Under the pieces are notes generated by a model, which saw nothing but the letters and a program-made list of their open reading frames with translations, had not been told where the DNA came from and made no database searches. From the NCBI RefSeq assembly GCF_003989735.1, contig NZ_RZGQ01000003.1, forward strand, positions 1 to 56,927: a stretch of DNA of 56,927 bases, written 5' to 3'. This document shows, piece by piece, positions 49,269 to 56,927 of the stretch. A program made the position numbers and the translations under genes. The DNA comes from Legionella sp. km772. GTDB taxonomy: Bacteria > Pseudomonadota > Gammaproteobacteria > Legionellales > Legionellaceae. Numbering within the stretch: the stretch's first letter is position 1; each line of letters starts with the position of its first letter.

Positions 49269-49297
49269 TTGTTTCATGGAGAATGCCTTGGTAGAAT
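49269..49297 (+). promoter_or_regulatory. Candidate promoter for rpsO
   Basis: TTGTTT (49269-49274), a 17-base spacer and TAGAAT (49292-49297, 5/6). Transcription near 49304 would give a leader of about 36 bases. The 250-base gap 49090-49339 also holds a TATACT at 49161 that could be a second -10; otherwise I see nothing in it. Confidence 0.45.
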
Positions 49298-49339
49298 GTC
49301 CGCCTTTAAATGAACATTTAGTAGTTCCAGGAGTGTATA

Positions 49340-49615
49340 ATGTCGCTAAATAGCGCAGATAAAGCAGCAATTATTAGTGAGTACAAACGTGCCGATAAAG
49401 ATACTGGTTCACCAGAGGTACAAGTTTCTTTGATTACTGGTCGTATCAAGTATTTAACTGACCACTTTAAAGCTAATCAGAAAGATTTCCATTCTCGACG
49501 TGGTTTACAAAGCCTAGTTAATAAGCGCCGTAAACTATTGAAATATTTAAAGCGTAATGACAGTGCTCGTTATCAAACCTTAATTCAAAGTCTTGGATTA
49601 AGAGATTCTTATTGA
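49340..49615 (+). CDS. rpsO: 30S ribosomal protein S15
   Basis: It is a primary 16S rRNA-binding protein of the small subunit. The 91 residues follow the family closely: [71 protein letters not shown] (spanning most of the length in several blocks). AGGAG lies 7 bases before the ATG. In E. coli S15 represses its own translation through its leader; whether this leader folds similarly was not established. Confidence 0.97.
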   Translation: MSLNSADKAAIISEYKRADKDTGSPEVQVSLITGRIKYLTDHFKANQKDFHSRRGLQSLVNKRRKLLKYLKRNDSARYQTLIQSLGLRDSY

Positions 49616-49668
49616 TAGAGTTTCTTTATGCTCTTGAGCTACATCAACGCTCTACAGTCGTTTAAAAT

Positions 49669-49696
49669 AAAAGGCGCAGTATTATGCGCCTTTTTT
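49669..49696 (+). terminator. Rho-independent terminator between rpsO and pnp
   Basis: GGCGCA (49673-49678) and TGCGCC (49685-49690) pair around GTATTA, extended by A4/T4, and run into six T (49691-49696). A terminator in the same place is known in E. coli, where readthrough feeds pnp. Confidence 0.9.
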
Positions 49697-49727
49697 CGTT
49701 ATAAAATTTACTAATGAGGAACATTAC

Positions 49728-51890
49728 GTGAAAATTACAAAACAAGTAGCTTTCGGTGAACATACCCTAGTTCTAGAAACCGGAGAAGTCGCTCGACAAG
49801 CCGATGGCGCCGTATTAGCAAGCATGAATGGCACTCAAGTATTAGTTACTGTGGTTGCAAAAAAAGATGGTGCGGAAGGTAATGACTTTTTTCCTTTAAC
49901 GGTTAATTATCAAGAAAAATTTTATGCGATAGGTAAAATCCCTGGTGGTTTTAATAAGCGTGAAGGCAGACCCAGTGATCATGAAACCTTAGTTTCTCGT
50001 CTCATTGATAGACCCATCCGTCCTTTATTTCCTGAAGGCTTTCATAATGAAGTCCAGATTATTGCCACGGTTCTCTCTTTAAATCCCGATGTGTCCTCAG
50101 ACATCATCGCCATGATTGGCGCATCTGCTGCGCTTGCCATTTCTGGCGTGCCTTTTAGCGGGCCGATTGGCGCTGCGCGCGTAGGTTATAAAGACGGTAT
50201 TTATTTATTAAATCCCAGCAAAAAAGAGTTAGAAGATTCCCAATTAGACCTAGTGGTAGCCGGTACTAAAGACGCTATTTTAATGGTGGAATCTGAAGCT
50301 AAAGAATTAAGCGAAGAAATCATGCGTGGCGCTATTATGTATGGCCATGAAATGATGAAAAATGTGATTAAAGCTATAGGCGAATTAGCCGCCGAAAGCG
50401 GTACTGAGCGTTGGAACTGGCAAGCAGGTGAAACGGATGAAGTATTACGTTCACGTATTCATGATATGGCAAAACAAGAAGTAGAAGCGGCTTATTTAAT
50501 TAAGGACAAGCAACAGCGTTATCAGCGTCTTGGTGAGTTAAAAGAACAAACCATTGCTGCTTTAACTGCTGAAAATGATGAATTAAAATCCGATGTGATT
50601 GCGAATTTATTCACAGCGTTGGAAAGCTCCATTGTCCGTAATCGAATTTTAGACGGTGAGCCTCGCATTGATGGCCGCGATCAAAAAACGGTTCGCCCCA
50701 TCTCTATCCGTACTAAATTTTTAGAAAGAACCCACGGTTCTGCCTTATTTACACGCGGTGAAACCCAAGCCATTGTGGTTGCTACTTTAGGTAATGAGCG
50801 TGATGCCCAAACTTTAGATGGGATTAGCGTTGATACTAAAGATCGATTTATGCTGCATTATAATTTCCCTCCTTACTCGGTAGGTGAAACAGGGCAAGTA
50901 GGTAGCCCTAAACGCCGCGAAATTGGCCATGGCCGGCTAGCTAAGCGGGCGCTTATGGCTGTATTGCCTAGTGCCAGCGAATTTCCTTATGTCTTACGGG
51001 TTGTATCTGAAATTACTGAATCTAATGGTTCAAGCTCTATGGCTACTGTTTGTGGTAGCAGTTTAGCATTGATGGATGCTGGCGTACCTTTAAAAGCACC
51101 TGTAGCCGGGGTTGCCATGGGTTTGATCAAAGAAGGCGAGCGATTTGCGGTATTAACGGATATTTTAGGTGATGAAGATCATCTGGGTGATATGGATTTT
51201 AAAGTAGCAGGTACTTTAAATGGTATTACGGCTCTGCAGATGGATATGAAAATTACCGGCATTACCAATGAAATTATGGAGCAAGCTTTAGAGCAAGCAT
51301 TAGCCGGACGTATCCATATTCTAGGAGTAATGAATAATGCGCTAGCCGAGCACAGAACAGAGTTATCTCAACATGCTCCGCGGATTACCACCATGAAAGT
51401 AGCGGAAGATAAGATTCGTACTATTATTGGTAAAGGTGGTGCAACAATCAAAGGCTTAATTGAAACAACTGGGGTTTCAATTGATATCGATGATAGCGGT
51501 GTTGTTCAACTATTTTCTCCTGATGCCGAAGCTTTAGAAGAGGCACAAAAGCAAATTAAATTGCTCATCGCTGAAATTGAAGTGGGACAAACTTATCAAG
51601 GAAAAGTAAGTAAAATCGTTGATTTCGGTGCCTTTATTAATCTCTTGCCTGGTAAAGATGGTTTATTACATATTTCACAAATTTGTTCTGATCGCAGCCA
51701 AAAGGTAGAAGAGATTTTACAAGAGGGCCAGGATATTGAAGTATTTGTTGCTGGCATTGATAAACAAGGTCGCGTCAAGTTGGAGTGGAAAGATAAACCG
51801 CAAGCGGCTACTCCAGAAAAAACTGAAGAGCAGGCTGCTTCTGAGCCCTTAGAAGTAGCTGAGCTTCCTCATTCCTCAGAAGAAGAGTAA
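49728..51890 (+). CDS. pnp: Polyribonucleotide nucleotidyltransferase (PNPase)
   Basis: A phosphorolytic 3'-5' exoribonuclease and degradosome partner. The 720-residue protein has two RNase PH domains, the second with the acidic active-site cluster [13 protein letters not shown] (479-491), a KH domain (about 555-615, [15 protein letters not shown]) and an S1 domain (about 620-690, [28 protein letters not shown]), then an acidic tail. The start is GTG at 49728 with GAGGA seven bases upstream. Length matches E. coli (about 711). Confidence 0.97.
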   Translation: MKITKQVAFGEHTLVLETGEVARQADGAVLASMNGTQVLVTVVAKKDGAEGNDFFPLTVNYQEKFYAIGKIPGGFNKREGRPSDHETLVSRLIDRPIRPLFPEGFHNEVQIIATVLSLNPDVSSDIIAMIGASAALAISGVPFSGPIGAARVGYKDGIYLLNPSKKELEDSQLDLVVAGTKDAILMVESEAKELSEEIMRGAIMYGHEMMKNVIKAIGELAAESGTERWNWQAGETDEVLRSRIHDMAKQEVEAAYLIKDKQQRYQRLGELKEQTIAALTAENDELKSDVIANLFTALESSIVRNRILDGEPRIDGRDQKTVRPISIRTKFLERTHGSALFTRGETQAIVVATLGNERDAQTLDGISVDTKDRFMLHYNFPPYSVGETGQVGSPKRREIGHGRLAKRALMAVLPSASEFPYVLRVVSEITESNGSSSMATVCGSSLALMDAGVPLKAPVAGVAMGLIKEGERFAVLTDILGDEDHLGDMDFKVAGTLNGITALQMDMKITGITNEIMEQALEQALAGRIHILGVMNNALAEHRTELSQHAPRITTMKVAEDKIRTIIGKGGATIKGLIETTGVSIDIDDSGVVQLFSPDAEALEEAQKQIKLLIAEIEVGQTYQGKVSKIVDFGAFINLLPGKDGLLHISQICSDRSQKVEEILQEGQDIEVFVAGIDKQGRVKLEWKDKPQAATPEKTEEQAASEPLEVAELPHSSEEE

Positions 51891-51901
51891 TCTTCTTAGC
51901 G

Positions 51902-51939
51902 ATAACTAGGGGCCTGGATGCCCCTAGTTATTTTCTTTC
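51902..51939 (+). terminator. Rho-independent terminator of pnp
   Basis: ATAACTAGGGGC (51902-51913) and GCCCCTAGTTAT (51920-51931) make a perfect 12-pair stem with a six-base loop, followed by TTTCTTTC. It lies 11 bases after the pnp stop. Confidence 0.92.
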
Positions 51940-52188
51940 TGAAATGAAGACGTACTTTAATTCGCCTTAATCGATATGTTTTACCAGAACACCTAGTTTA
52001 CCTCTCTTTTTATAAGCAAGGGCTTTAACTCACTTAGTAATTGAGTACCTAAACCTCGACTTGCCCCCCTACTCAATGATACTTATAAGCCTCACCTGCG
52101 CGAGAATTTTTCTTTTGGTTTTATACCTTATTATGTTTATTCGAATATACTTAATTAAAAAGAAAAATAGTAATTAGGAAAAGTGACT
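51940..52188. other. Intergenic region between pnp terminator and Maf-like gene
   Basis: No gene is visible. ATTGAGTA (52040-52047) and TACTCAAT (52070-52077) are an eight-base inverted repeat with a 22-base loop. An AT-rich stretch from about 52110 to 52175 probably holds the promoter of the next gene, but no convincing -35/-10 pair stands out. Confidence 0.4.
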
Positions 52189-54705
52189 ATGGATGGGAAG
52201 GCACTTGGTGAATTATCCAGTATAGGCGTTGAGCAAGTTAATGAGTTCGGTGAGCGTTATTTTTCAAACCTCAATTTTAACTCCTTTTATAAGGTCAGCG
52301 CGCAGGATTTATATGAGCAAGACTTTGATGATTTATTCAAAAAAAACGCTCTTTATGTGATTGTAGGAACGGACTCAGGCCTATTTCCTAAATATATTAA
52401 ACATAAGGGGATCCCCGATGGGAGTCGATACATCTTTATTGAGCCGAGTGCTATCTTATCAGAGCTTTTAAAAGCTAAAGTCCTCAACACCACCGAACTC
52501 AATTTTGCGTTTACTGATGAAAATACCTGGATCGAAGCTATAGAGGCGTTTAAAGGTGAAGAGTATTTTTATTTAAATTCTGTCCATATCAATTATGCCT
52601 ATTGTACTAAAGAAGATAATCTAAATATTTATATGGATTTATGTTGGTATGTAGATGAGAAGATAAGGCAATTACATTATGAATATAGGGTTACCATCGG
52701 TACAGAACAGTTTATTGTGCAGCAGCTATTAAATTTAGTTGATAACCAACATCCAGCGATGCATTTAGCCGGAGCATTTAACGGAAAAACCGCCTTTGTT
52801 TTAGGTGGGGGGCCTTCCTTAGATGAGGCTTTGCCTTGGCTGTTAAAAAATCGTTCTTGGGTAGTCCTCTTGGCTGCTTCTAGGATTTCGAAACGATTAT
52901 TGGACCTTGGGATTGAGCCCGACTTTATTATCTCAGGTGATCCTTTTTACCTAAATTATTCAGTGAGTAAAGATATTTATAATTTCAGTACCAAACCCAT
53001 CCTCATTCATAGCTGCTATGTTTATCACCCTTTATTAAGCCAATGGCAAGGGCGTTCTTTCTATTTAGATAATCGTCTGTTTTGGAATGCGGCCATCAAT
53101 GAAGACAATTTAATCTCTAACCCGCCTACCGTTTCGAATGCCGCACTCGGTGTGGCTTTACAGATGGGATTTTCGCAAATTTTTTTAGCAGGTGTTGATC
53201 TGTGTTTTACGAAAGATGGATTTACGCATGCGCAAGGGAGTAATGAATACGCGGCCGGCGCACGTTTTAATTTAACGGGGATTGAAGTTGAAACTTATGA
53301 CCATACTAAGTCACCCACCGCCTTAGATTATCGATTCGCCAGGGACTTTTTAGAGCGTCAAGTACAAGATATTGCACCTAATCGGGTATATAATATTTCT
53401 TTGCATGCTGCAAAAATTGCTAATATAAAATACATGCCGTTATCGCAAATAACACTAGATAAAAAAGATATTGATATTAATGCTATTGTTACGCCCTTAT
53501 TTATAAAAAACGTCAATATAAATTATTTCCATGACCTTAGGCAGGAACTCAATAAAGCACTCTATCAATTTAAGGAAATTCACAAATTAGCTACTACCGC
53601 CTTAAAATACAATAACGAACTTTATGGCGAAGATGGAACCATTAAAGATTATCGTATAAAGAAAAAATTAGATAAAATCGAAAAATTACTTGATCATCAA
53701 TATCATGATTACTCTGAGATAGTGAAAGCTTTTGGTTTAAAGCAATTTATCCAATTTATAAAACCGCACGAGGAAATAAAACCCTTAACGAGTATTGATG
53801 AGCGAATAGAGCTGGCCCAAGAGTTAAAAGAACGGCTGGATATTTATTATAATTCTTTTATAGATGGCAGCAAAAATTTAATCAAAATAATAGAGCGTAT
53901 TCATCAAATACTTAGGGCACGGGAAGAAGAGCAGAAAGCGGCGCCTAATTGGGATTTAATTATTGAATCTTGTAGAGCCGAACAAGCTTATGGGCGAGTT
54001 TATATTTGGGAACAATTAGAAAGTGCCAAGTACCTAGCTGCTGAACACCAGAAGGTATTTGCTGAATTTAAGCTCAAGTTTGCAGAAACCTTGGCTGATG
54101 CTCAAACTTTAGTTTTTCAAAAGATCAAAAAAAGAAATAGCTTGTCTTTGGCCAATCATCGTGCAAGTACTTTATTTAAGCAGAAAAAGCTCGAAACTTT
54201 AAGGAATATGCTTCCCGCTTTAGATAAGCATTTTGAGGCAGATAAAGTTGCTCCCTATCATTTTTTAATCCAAGGTTATGTTGCTGAATTAGAAAATGAT
54301 AAAGAAAGGGCCTTAAGCTATTATCAACAGGTACTCGAAGCTGGTGCTGGGCCTTTAAAGGAAGCCTTATTACGCATTGTGCATTTAGATTTTCAAGAAC
54401 AGGCTAATGAAGGGTTGGGACATCAGGCTTTAGAATGTTTGGCTCAGCTCGACCCCCGTTATTTAGTTTTTTATGCCGAAAGTTGCCGGATAAAAGGCAA
54501 TGTTGCTGATGCAATAAACCTTTATATTAAATATTTGGCCATTTTCCCAGGGGATTGGCAGTCTTCACTGGCATTAGCCGAATTATTTTATCAACAAAAA
54601 ATCTATGAAGGTACTGCCCTTTTATTAAAGCAAGTGTTAGAAAAAAATCCAACGCAAAAATCCGCTTTATTATTGAAGCAAAAATTAGATGCTGTACAAG
54701 GATAA
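52189..54705 (+). CDS. Maf-like (DUF115, 6-hydroxymethylpterin pyrophosphokinase MptE-like) protein with C-terminal TPR-like repeats
   Basis: From ATG 52189 the protein has 838 residues; AGGAA lies nine bases before it, while GTG 52183 has no spacing. The central Maf/DUF115 domain (about 195-400) shows the FVLGGGPSLDEALPWL loop, a DFIISGDPF segment and ALGVALQMGFSQIFLAGVDLCF, typical of motility-accessory-factor proteins that transfer nonulosonic sugars to flagellin. A charged helical part (about 440-680) and a set of TPR-like helix pairs (about 690-835) follow. It faces PseI and SpsF-like genes on the other strand, which supports a sugar-transfer role. The transferase role is a family inference; related domains also occur in unrelated surface-sugar loci. 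Confidence 0.82.
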   Translation: MDGKALGELSSIGVEQVNEFGERYFSNLNFNSFYKVSAQDLYEQDFDDLFKKNALYVIVGTDSGLFPKYIKHKGIPDGSRYIFIEPSAILSELLKAKVLNTTELNFAFTDENTWIEAIEAFKGEEYFYLNSVHINYAYCTKEDNLNIYMDLCWYVDEKIRQLHYEYRVTIGTEQFIVQQLLNLVDNQHPAMHLAGAFNGKTAFVLGGGPSLDEALPWLLKNRSWVVLLAASRISKRLLDLGIEPDFIISGDPFYLNYSVSKDIYNFSTKPILIHSCYVYHPLLSQWQGRSFYLDNRLFWNAAINEDNLISNPPTVSNAALGVALQMGFSQIFLAGVDLCFTKDGFTHAQGSNEYAAGARFNLTGIEVETYDHTKSPTALDYRFARDFLERQVQDIAPNRVYNISLHAAKIANIKYMPLSQITLDKKDIDINAIVTPLFIKNVNINYFHDLRQELNKALYQFKEIHKLATTALKYNNELYGEDGTIKDYRIKKKLDKIEKLLDHQYHDYSEIVKAFGLKQFIQFIKPHEEIKPLTSIDERIELAQELKERLDIYYNSFIDGSKNLIKIIERIHQILRAREEEQKAAPNWDLIIESCRAEQAYGRVYIWEQLESAKYLAAEHQKVFAEFKLKFAETLADAQTLVFQKIKKRNSLSLANHRASTLFKQKKLETLRNMLPALDKHFEADKVAPYHFLIQGYVAELENDKERALSYYQQVLEAGAGPLKEALLRIVHLDFQEQANEGLGHQALECLAQLDPRYLVFYAESCRIKGNVADAINLYIKYLAIFPGDWQSSLALAELFYQQKIYEGTALLLKQVLEKNPTQKSALLLKQKLDAVQG

Positions 54706-54764
54706 AGGCCAGCGTTCCTGCAATGAGGGATTTATAGACGCGTATAAAAGCAGATTAATGGTGA

Positions 54765-55523
54765 TTAATCATCTAAATAGGTCATCGTGCCATCTTTGGC
54801 TAAAGATTTAGCCAAGCCATTATGCTCCATATGGGCATTAATGGTTATAAGCTCGGGCTGTTCTCTTAATAAGCTTAAAACATCCTCCATAGTAAATTGG
54901 CTATTTTGTGGATAAAGCTTTTGGTATATGCGCAATACGAAATCAAAATCTTCCGGATAATCCACGGTCCATCGTAAATGAGAGAGATTTTCGGTATTGC
55001 TTAGTTTACCCAGTTTAAACAATTCAGGATGTTGATAAATGAATAAAGTAACGTGCTCTCTTTGGGAGCGAAGTTTTGCTTCGTAATAGGCTTTTTCTAA
55101 TGCACTAAAACGAATTACTTCCGCACTCATCCCTACGGGAAAAAGGGAGGTTGAGGTGTAATCATTATCCTTGTTTAAATGCTCCTCAACTACTTTATCG
55201 ATAATAGAAGGATCCAGCAGAGGGCAATCCGCTGTTAGTCGCACCACGTGGCTGGCTTGATAATGTTTGGCGCATTCATAATAGCGATTTAAAACATTGT
55301 TTAAACTGCCTCGAAAAACCTCTTGCTTGTTCTGGATAAAATAGTTTGCTAAAGGATCATCACTGATATCTGTACTGGTCGCCATAATAGCTAGATCTAA
55401 AGACTGCGCCTGTTGCATTCTTGTCCATTGATGCCAAACCATGGGATAGCCTAGAATAGGTTTTAATACTTTTCCAGGACATCTTGAGGAGGACATCCGT
55501 GCTTGAGTGATAGCAATAATCAT
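54765..55523 (-). CDS. SpsF-like cytidylyltransferase family protein
   Basis: The 252-residue protein has a nucleotidyltransferase start ITQARMSSSRCPGKVLKPI (5-23), the usual QAR-M-x-S-x-R-x-P-G-K pattern of SpsF/CMP-sugar synthetases, the RLTADCPLLDP segment (95-105) with a metal-binding Asp, and LRWTVDYPEDFDFV (about 180-193). SpsF members lie with NeuB-like synthases (spsE-spsF in Bacillus). It may activate the nonulosonic acid made by PseI with CTP, though the standard PseF is from a different branch, so its nucleotide and sugar are unproven. It begins three bases after the pseI stop. Confidence 0.85.
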   Translation of the reverse strand: MIIAITQARMSSSRCPGKVLKPILGYPMVWHQWTRMQQAQSLDLAIMATSTDISDDPLANYFIQNKQEVFRGSLNNVLNRYYECAKHYQASHVVRLTADCPLLDPSIIDKVVEEHLNKDNDYTSTSLFPVGMSAEVIRFSALEKAYYEAKLRSQREHVTLFIYQHPELFKLGKLSNTENLSHLRWTVDYPEDFDFVLRIYQKLYPQNSQFTMEDVLSLLREQPELITINAHMEHNGLAKSLAKDGTMTYLDD

Positions 55524-55526
55524 TTC

Positions 55527-56594
55527 TTACTCGCTAATAATGTCGTCTTGGCTTAAAGGCGTGCCATATTTTAGATCCCGTTTAGCCTTCGCGCCAATAA
55601 CCTTCGTTAAATACCTGGGATGTAAGCCTAGTGCCGGCCTGACCGAGCGTATATTTTCATAGCTTAAGGTTTCACCTTGTTTAATATCTTGTACTACATA
55701 AAGTGAGCGACGAAAGGTTCGACCATCTATTTCACTGGCTTTAATGCTATAGTCTACTTTACCCAGAGCTTGATAAGCTCGCTTTGCCTGAAATACCAGC
55801 TCTTTGAACTCATCAGGATATAAGGAGAAGGCGCCATCGACAGAGTTTTTATCTAAGGTAAAATGTTTTTCGATTAAGCTTGCGCCAAGAGCCACTGCAG
55901 TGACAGAAGCAGTTTGATCGATGGTGTGATCACTTAAACCAATTGGAAAAGAAAAGCGTTGTCTTAAATCGGTAATAGTATTTAAATTACAGTCTTCAAT
56001 AGGGGTAGGGTAACCACTGATGCAATGGAGAACAACGAGCTCACGGCCCCCATTATCAAACACAGTTTCGACTGCCTCTTCAATTTCATCTAAGGAAGCA
56101 AGCCCTGTAGAGATAATAATCGGTTTTCCTGTAGAGGTGACTTTTTTAATTAGTCCTATATCAGTAATTTCATAAGAGGCAATTTTATAAGCAGGGCAAT
56201 TAAGATCCTCTAAGAGATCCACCGCCGTATCATCAAAAGGGGAGGAAAATAAAGTAATGCCATGGGCGTGGGCCCGTTCAAATAAAGCTTGGTGCCACTC
56301 CCAGGGGGTATGGGCCTCTTCATATAAATCATACAAAGTCCTATTCGCCCATAACCCTTTTTTGATCAGAAACTCTGGTCCATCATGCTTTAAAGTTATC
56401 GTATCGGCTCTATAGGTTTGAATTTTAATAGCTTCCGCACCAGTTTTTGCTGCTTGATCAATTAAATCCAAGGCTTGATTGATATCACCTTGATGGTTGC
56501 CTGAAAGCTCGGCAATAATATAGGGAGGATGGCCTGGGCCTATTGTCCGTCCGTTAATGGTGACGGTGGTTGAAAATTGTTTGAATTTATTCAT
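55527..56594 (-). CDS. pseI: Pseudaminic acid synthase (NeuB family)
   Basis: It condenses phosphoenolpyruvate with a 2,4-diacetamido-hexose to give pseudaminic acid. From ATG 56594 the protein has 355 residues; AAGGA lies nine bases upstream, whereas GTG 56618 only adds eight residues across this site. Family segments are IGPGHPPYIIAELSGNH, EAIKIQTYRADTITL, LYDLYEEAHTPWEWH, FSSPFDDTAVDLLE, IGLSDHT, LIEKHFTLDK, and a C-terminal SAF (antifreeze-like) domain from about 290. The TPWEWH and GLW pattern favours PseI over sialic (NeuB) or legionaminic (LegI) synthases. PseB, C, G, H and F are not in this window. Confidence 0.9.
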   Translation of the reverse strand: MNKFKQFSTTVTINGRTIGPGHPPYIIAELSGNHQGDINQALDLIDQAAKTGAEAIKIQTYRADTITLKHDGPEFLIKKGLWANRTLYDLYEEAHTPWEWHQALFERAHAHGITLFSSPFDDTAVDLLEDLNCPAYKIASYEITDIGLIKKVTSTGKPIIISTGLASLDEIEEAVETVFDNGGRELVVLHCISGYPTPIEDCNLNTITDLRQRFSFPIGLSDHTIDQTASVTAVALGASLIEKHFTLDKNSVDGAFSLYPDEFKELVFQAKRAYQALGKVDYSIKASEIDGRTFRRSLYVVQDIKQGETLSYENIRSVRPALGLHPRYLTKVIGAKAKRDLKYGTPLSQDDIISE

Positions 56595-56834
56595 CTTGAG
56601 CGGTCCTTGTTTTATCACACAACTATGAATAAGCTATCCATAATTAAAATATATTCTTAATATTGGCACAGGAAAACAGGATTGTCAGGTAGGGCGAAAC
56701 GGCAACCTTATTCATTTCTTTTAACGGGCTAGTTTTGTTTTATTTATTAGATTTGCGCAAATACGGCATCCAGTGCAGGTAAACTAAGCCCTGCTTCAAC
56801 GCTTCTTAATAACTCATGTTACGCACGGTCAATT
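56595..56834. other. Intergenic DNA upstream of pseI
   Basis: This 240-base stretch has no open frame of note. It should carry the pseI promoter, but no convincing -35/-10 pair was found on the minus strand. No repeat stands out. Confidence 0.35.
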
Positions 56835-56927
56835 TTAAGCTGCCATATTTTTAAGCTCCTGCCAAGCAATCTGGTTCGCTCTAAGAATCAATTTGTACTT
56901 AATAGCAAAGTGATTTAAATGAGTTTT
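56835..56927 (-). CDS. Partial CDS, 3' end only (unknown protein)
   Basis: On the minus strand one frame is open from the window edge for 30 codons and stops with TAA at 56837-56835; the last residues are ANQIAWQELKNMAA, basic and helical. The two other frames on this strand stop within a few codons. It is likely the C-terminus of a gene that lies beyond the edge and would run toward pseI. Too short to identify, and a chance frame is possible. Confidence 0.35.
   Translation of the reverse strand, partial: KTHLNHFAIKYKLILRANQIAWQELKNMAA

Overview
The window reads as a chromosomal segment of a gammaproteobacterium of the family Legionellaceae, most likely a Legionella species other than L. pneumophila. 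The grounds are an AT-rich composition by eye, gammaproteobacterial housekeeping genes in a recognisable order, a long coiled-coil protein with an acidic C-terminal block of the Dot/Icm-effector type between glmM and tpiA, and a Fur-controlled IucA/IucC-family gene close to yhbY/rlmE. As I recall the L. pneumophila map, these last two places are held by lepA (effector) and frgA. No prophage, insertion sequence, CRISPR array or rRNA was seen.

Layout. 1-5.7 kb (minus strand): the first codons of a gene leaving the window, a short membrane-anchored protein, then the stress module prkA - yeaH-like - spoVR-like read as one unit. 5.9-15.2 kb: pepN, aroE, a patatin-like phospholipase (minus), and a peptide transporter of the POT family bracketed by two unrecognised membrane/coiled-coil proteins of about 430 residues. 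Each of these two is preceded by a direct repeat resembling a PmrA box. 15.2-18.8 kb (minus): hda, pgsA, an IucA/IucC-type siderophore synthetase with a textbook Fur box inside its promoter, and yhbY.

18.8-28.4 kb: rlmE-ftsH-folP-glmM, the long LepA-like effector candidate on the opposite strand, tpiA-secG and tRNA-Leu(GAG). 28.4-42.9 kb: a complete 14-gene respiratory complex I operon, nuoA to nuoN in canonical order with separate nuoC and nuoD. 43.0-51.9 kb: initiator tRNA followed by rimP-nusA-infB-rbfA-truB, then rpsO and pnp, the conserved translation/RNA-decay block. In E. coli the secG-leuU and metY-rimP halves lie in the same neighbourhood; here complex I is lodged between them.

52.2-56.9 kb: a surface-sugar module. 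It has a Maf-like (DUF115) protein with C-terminal TPR-like repeats facing an SpsF-like cytidylyltransferase and a pseudaminic acid synthase (PseI), which points to nonulosonic acid modification of flagellin or of a surface polysaccharide. The tail of another minus-strand frame enters at the right edge.

How the parts fit: most of the window is core metabolism, respiration and translation with short gaps and overlapping stops and starts. The accessory interest lies in the effector candidates (10.7, 13.9 and 24-27 kb), the iron-regulated synthetase, the sugar module, and several inverted repeats in intergenic DNA. Assignments rest on motifs, lengths and gene order read by eye; no database search was run.
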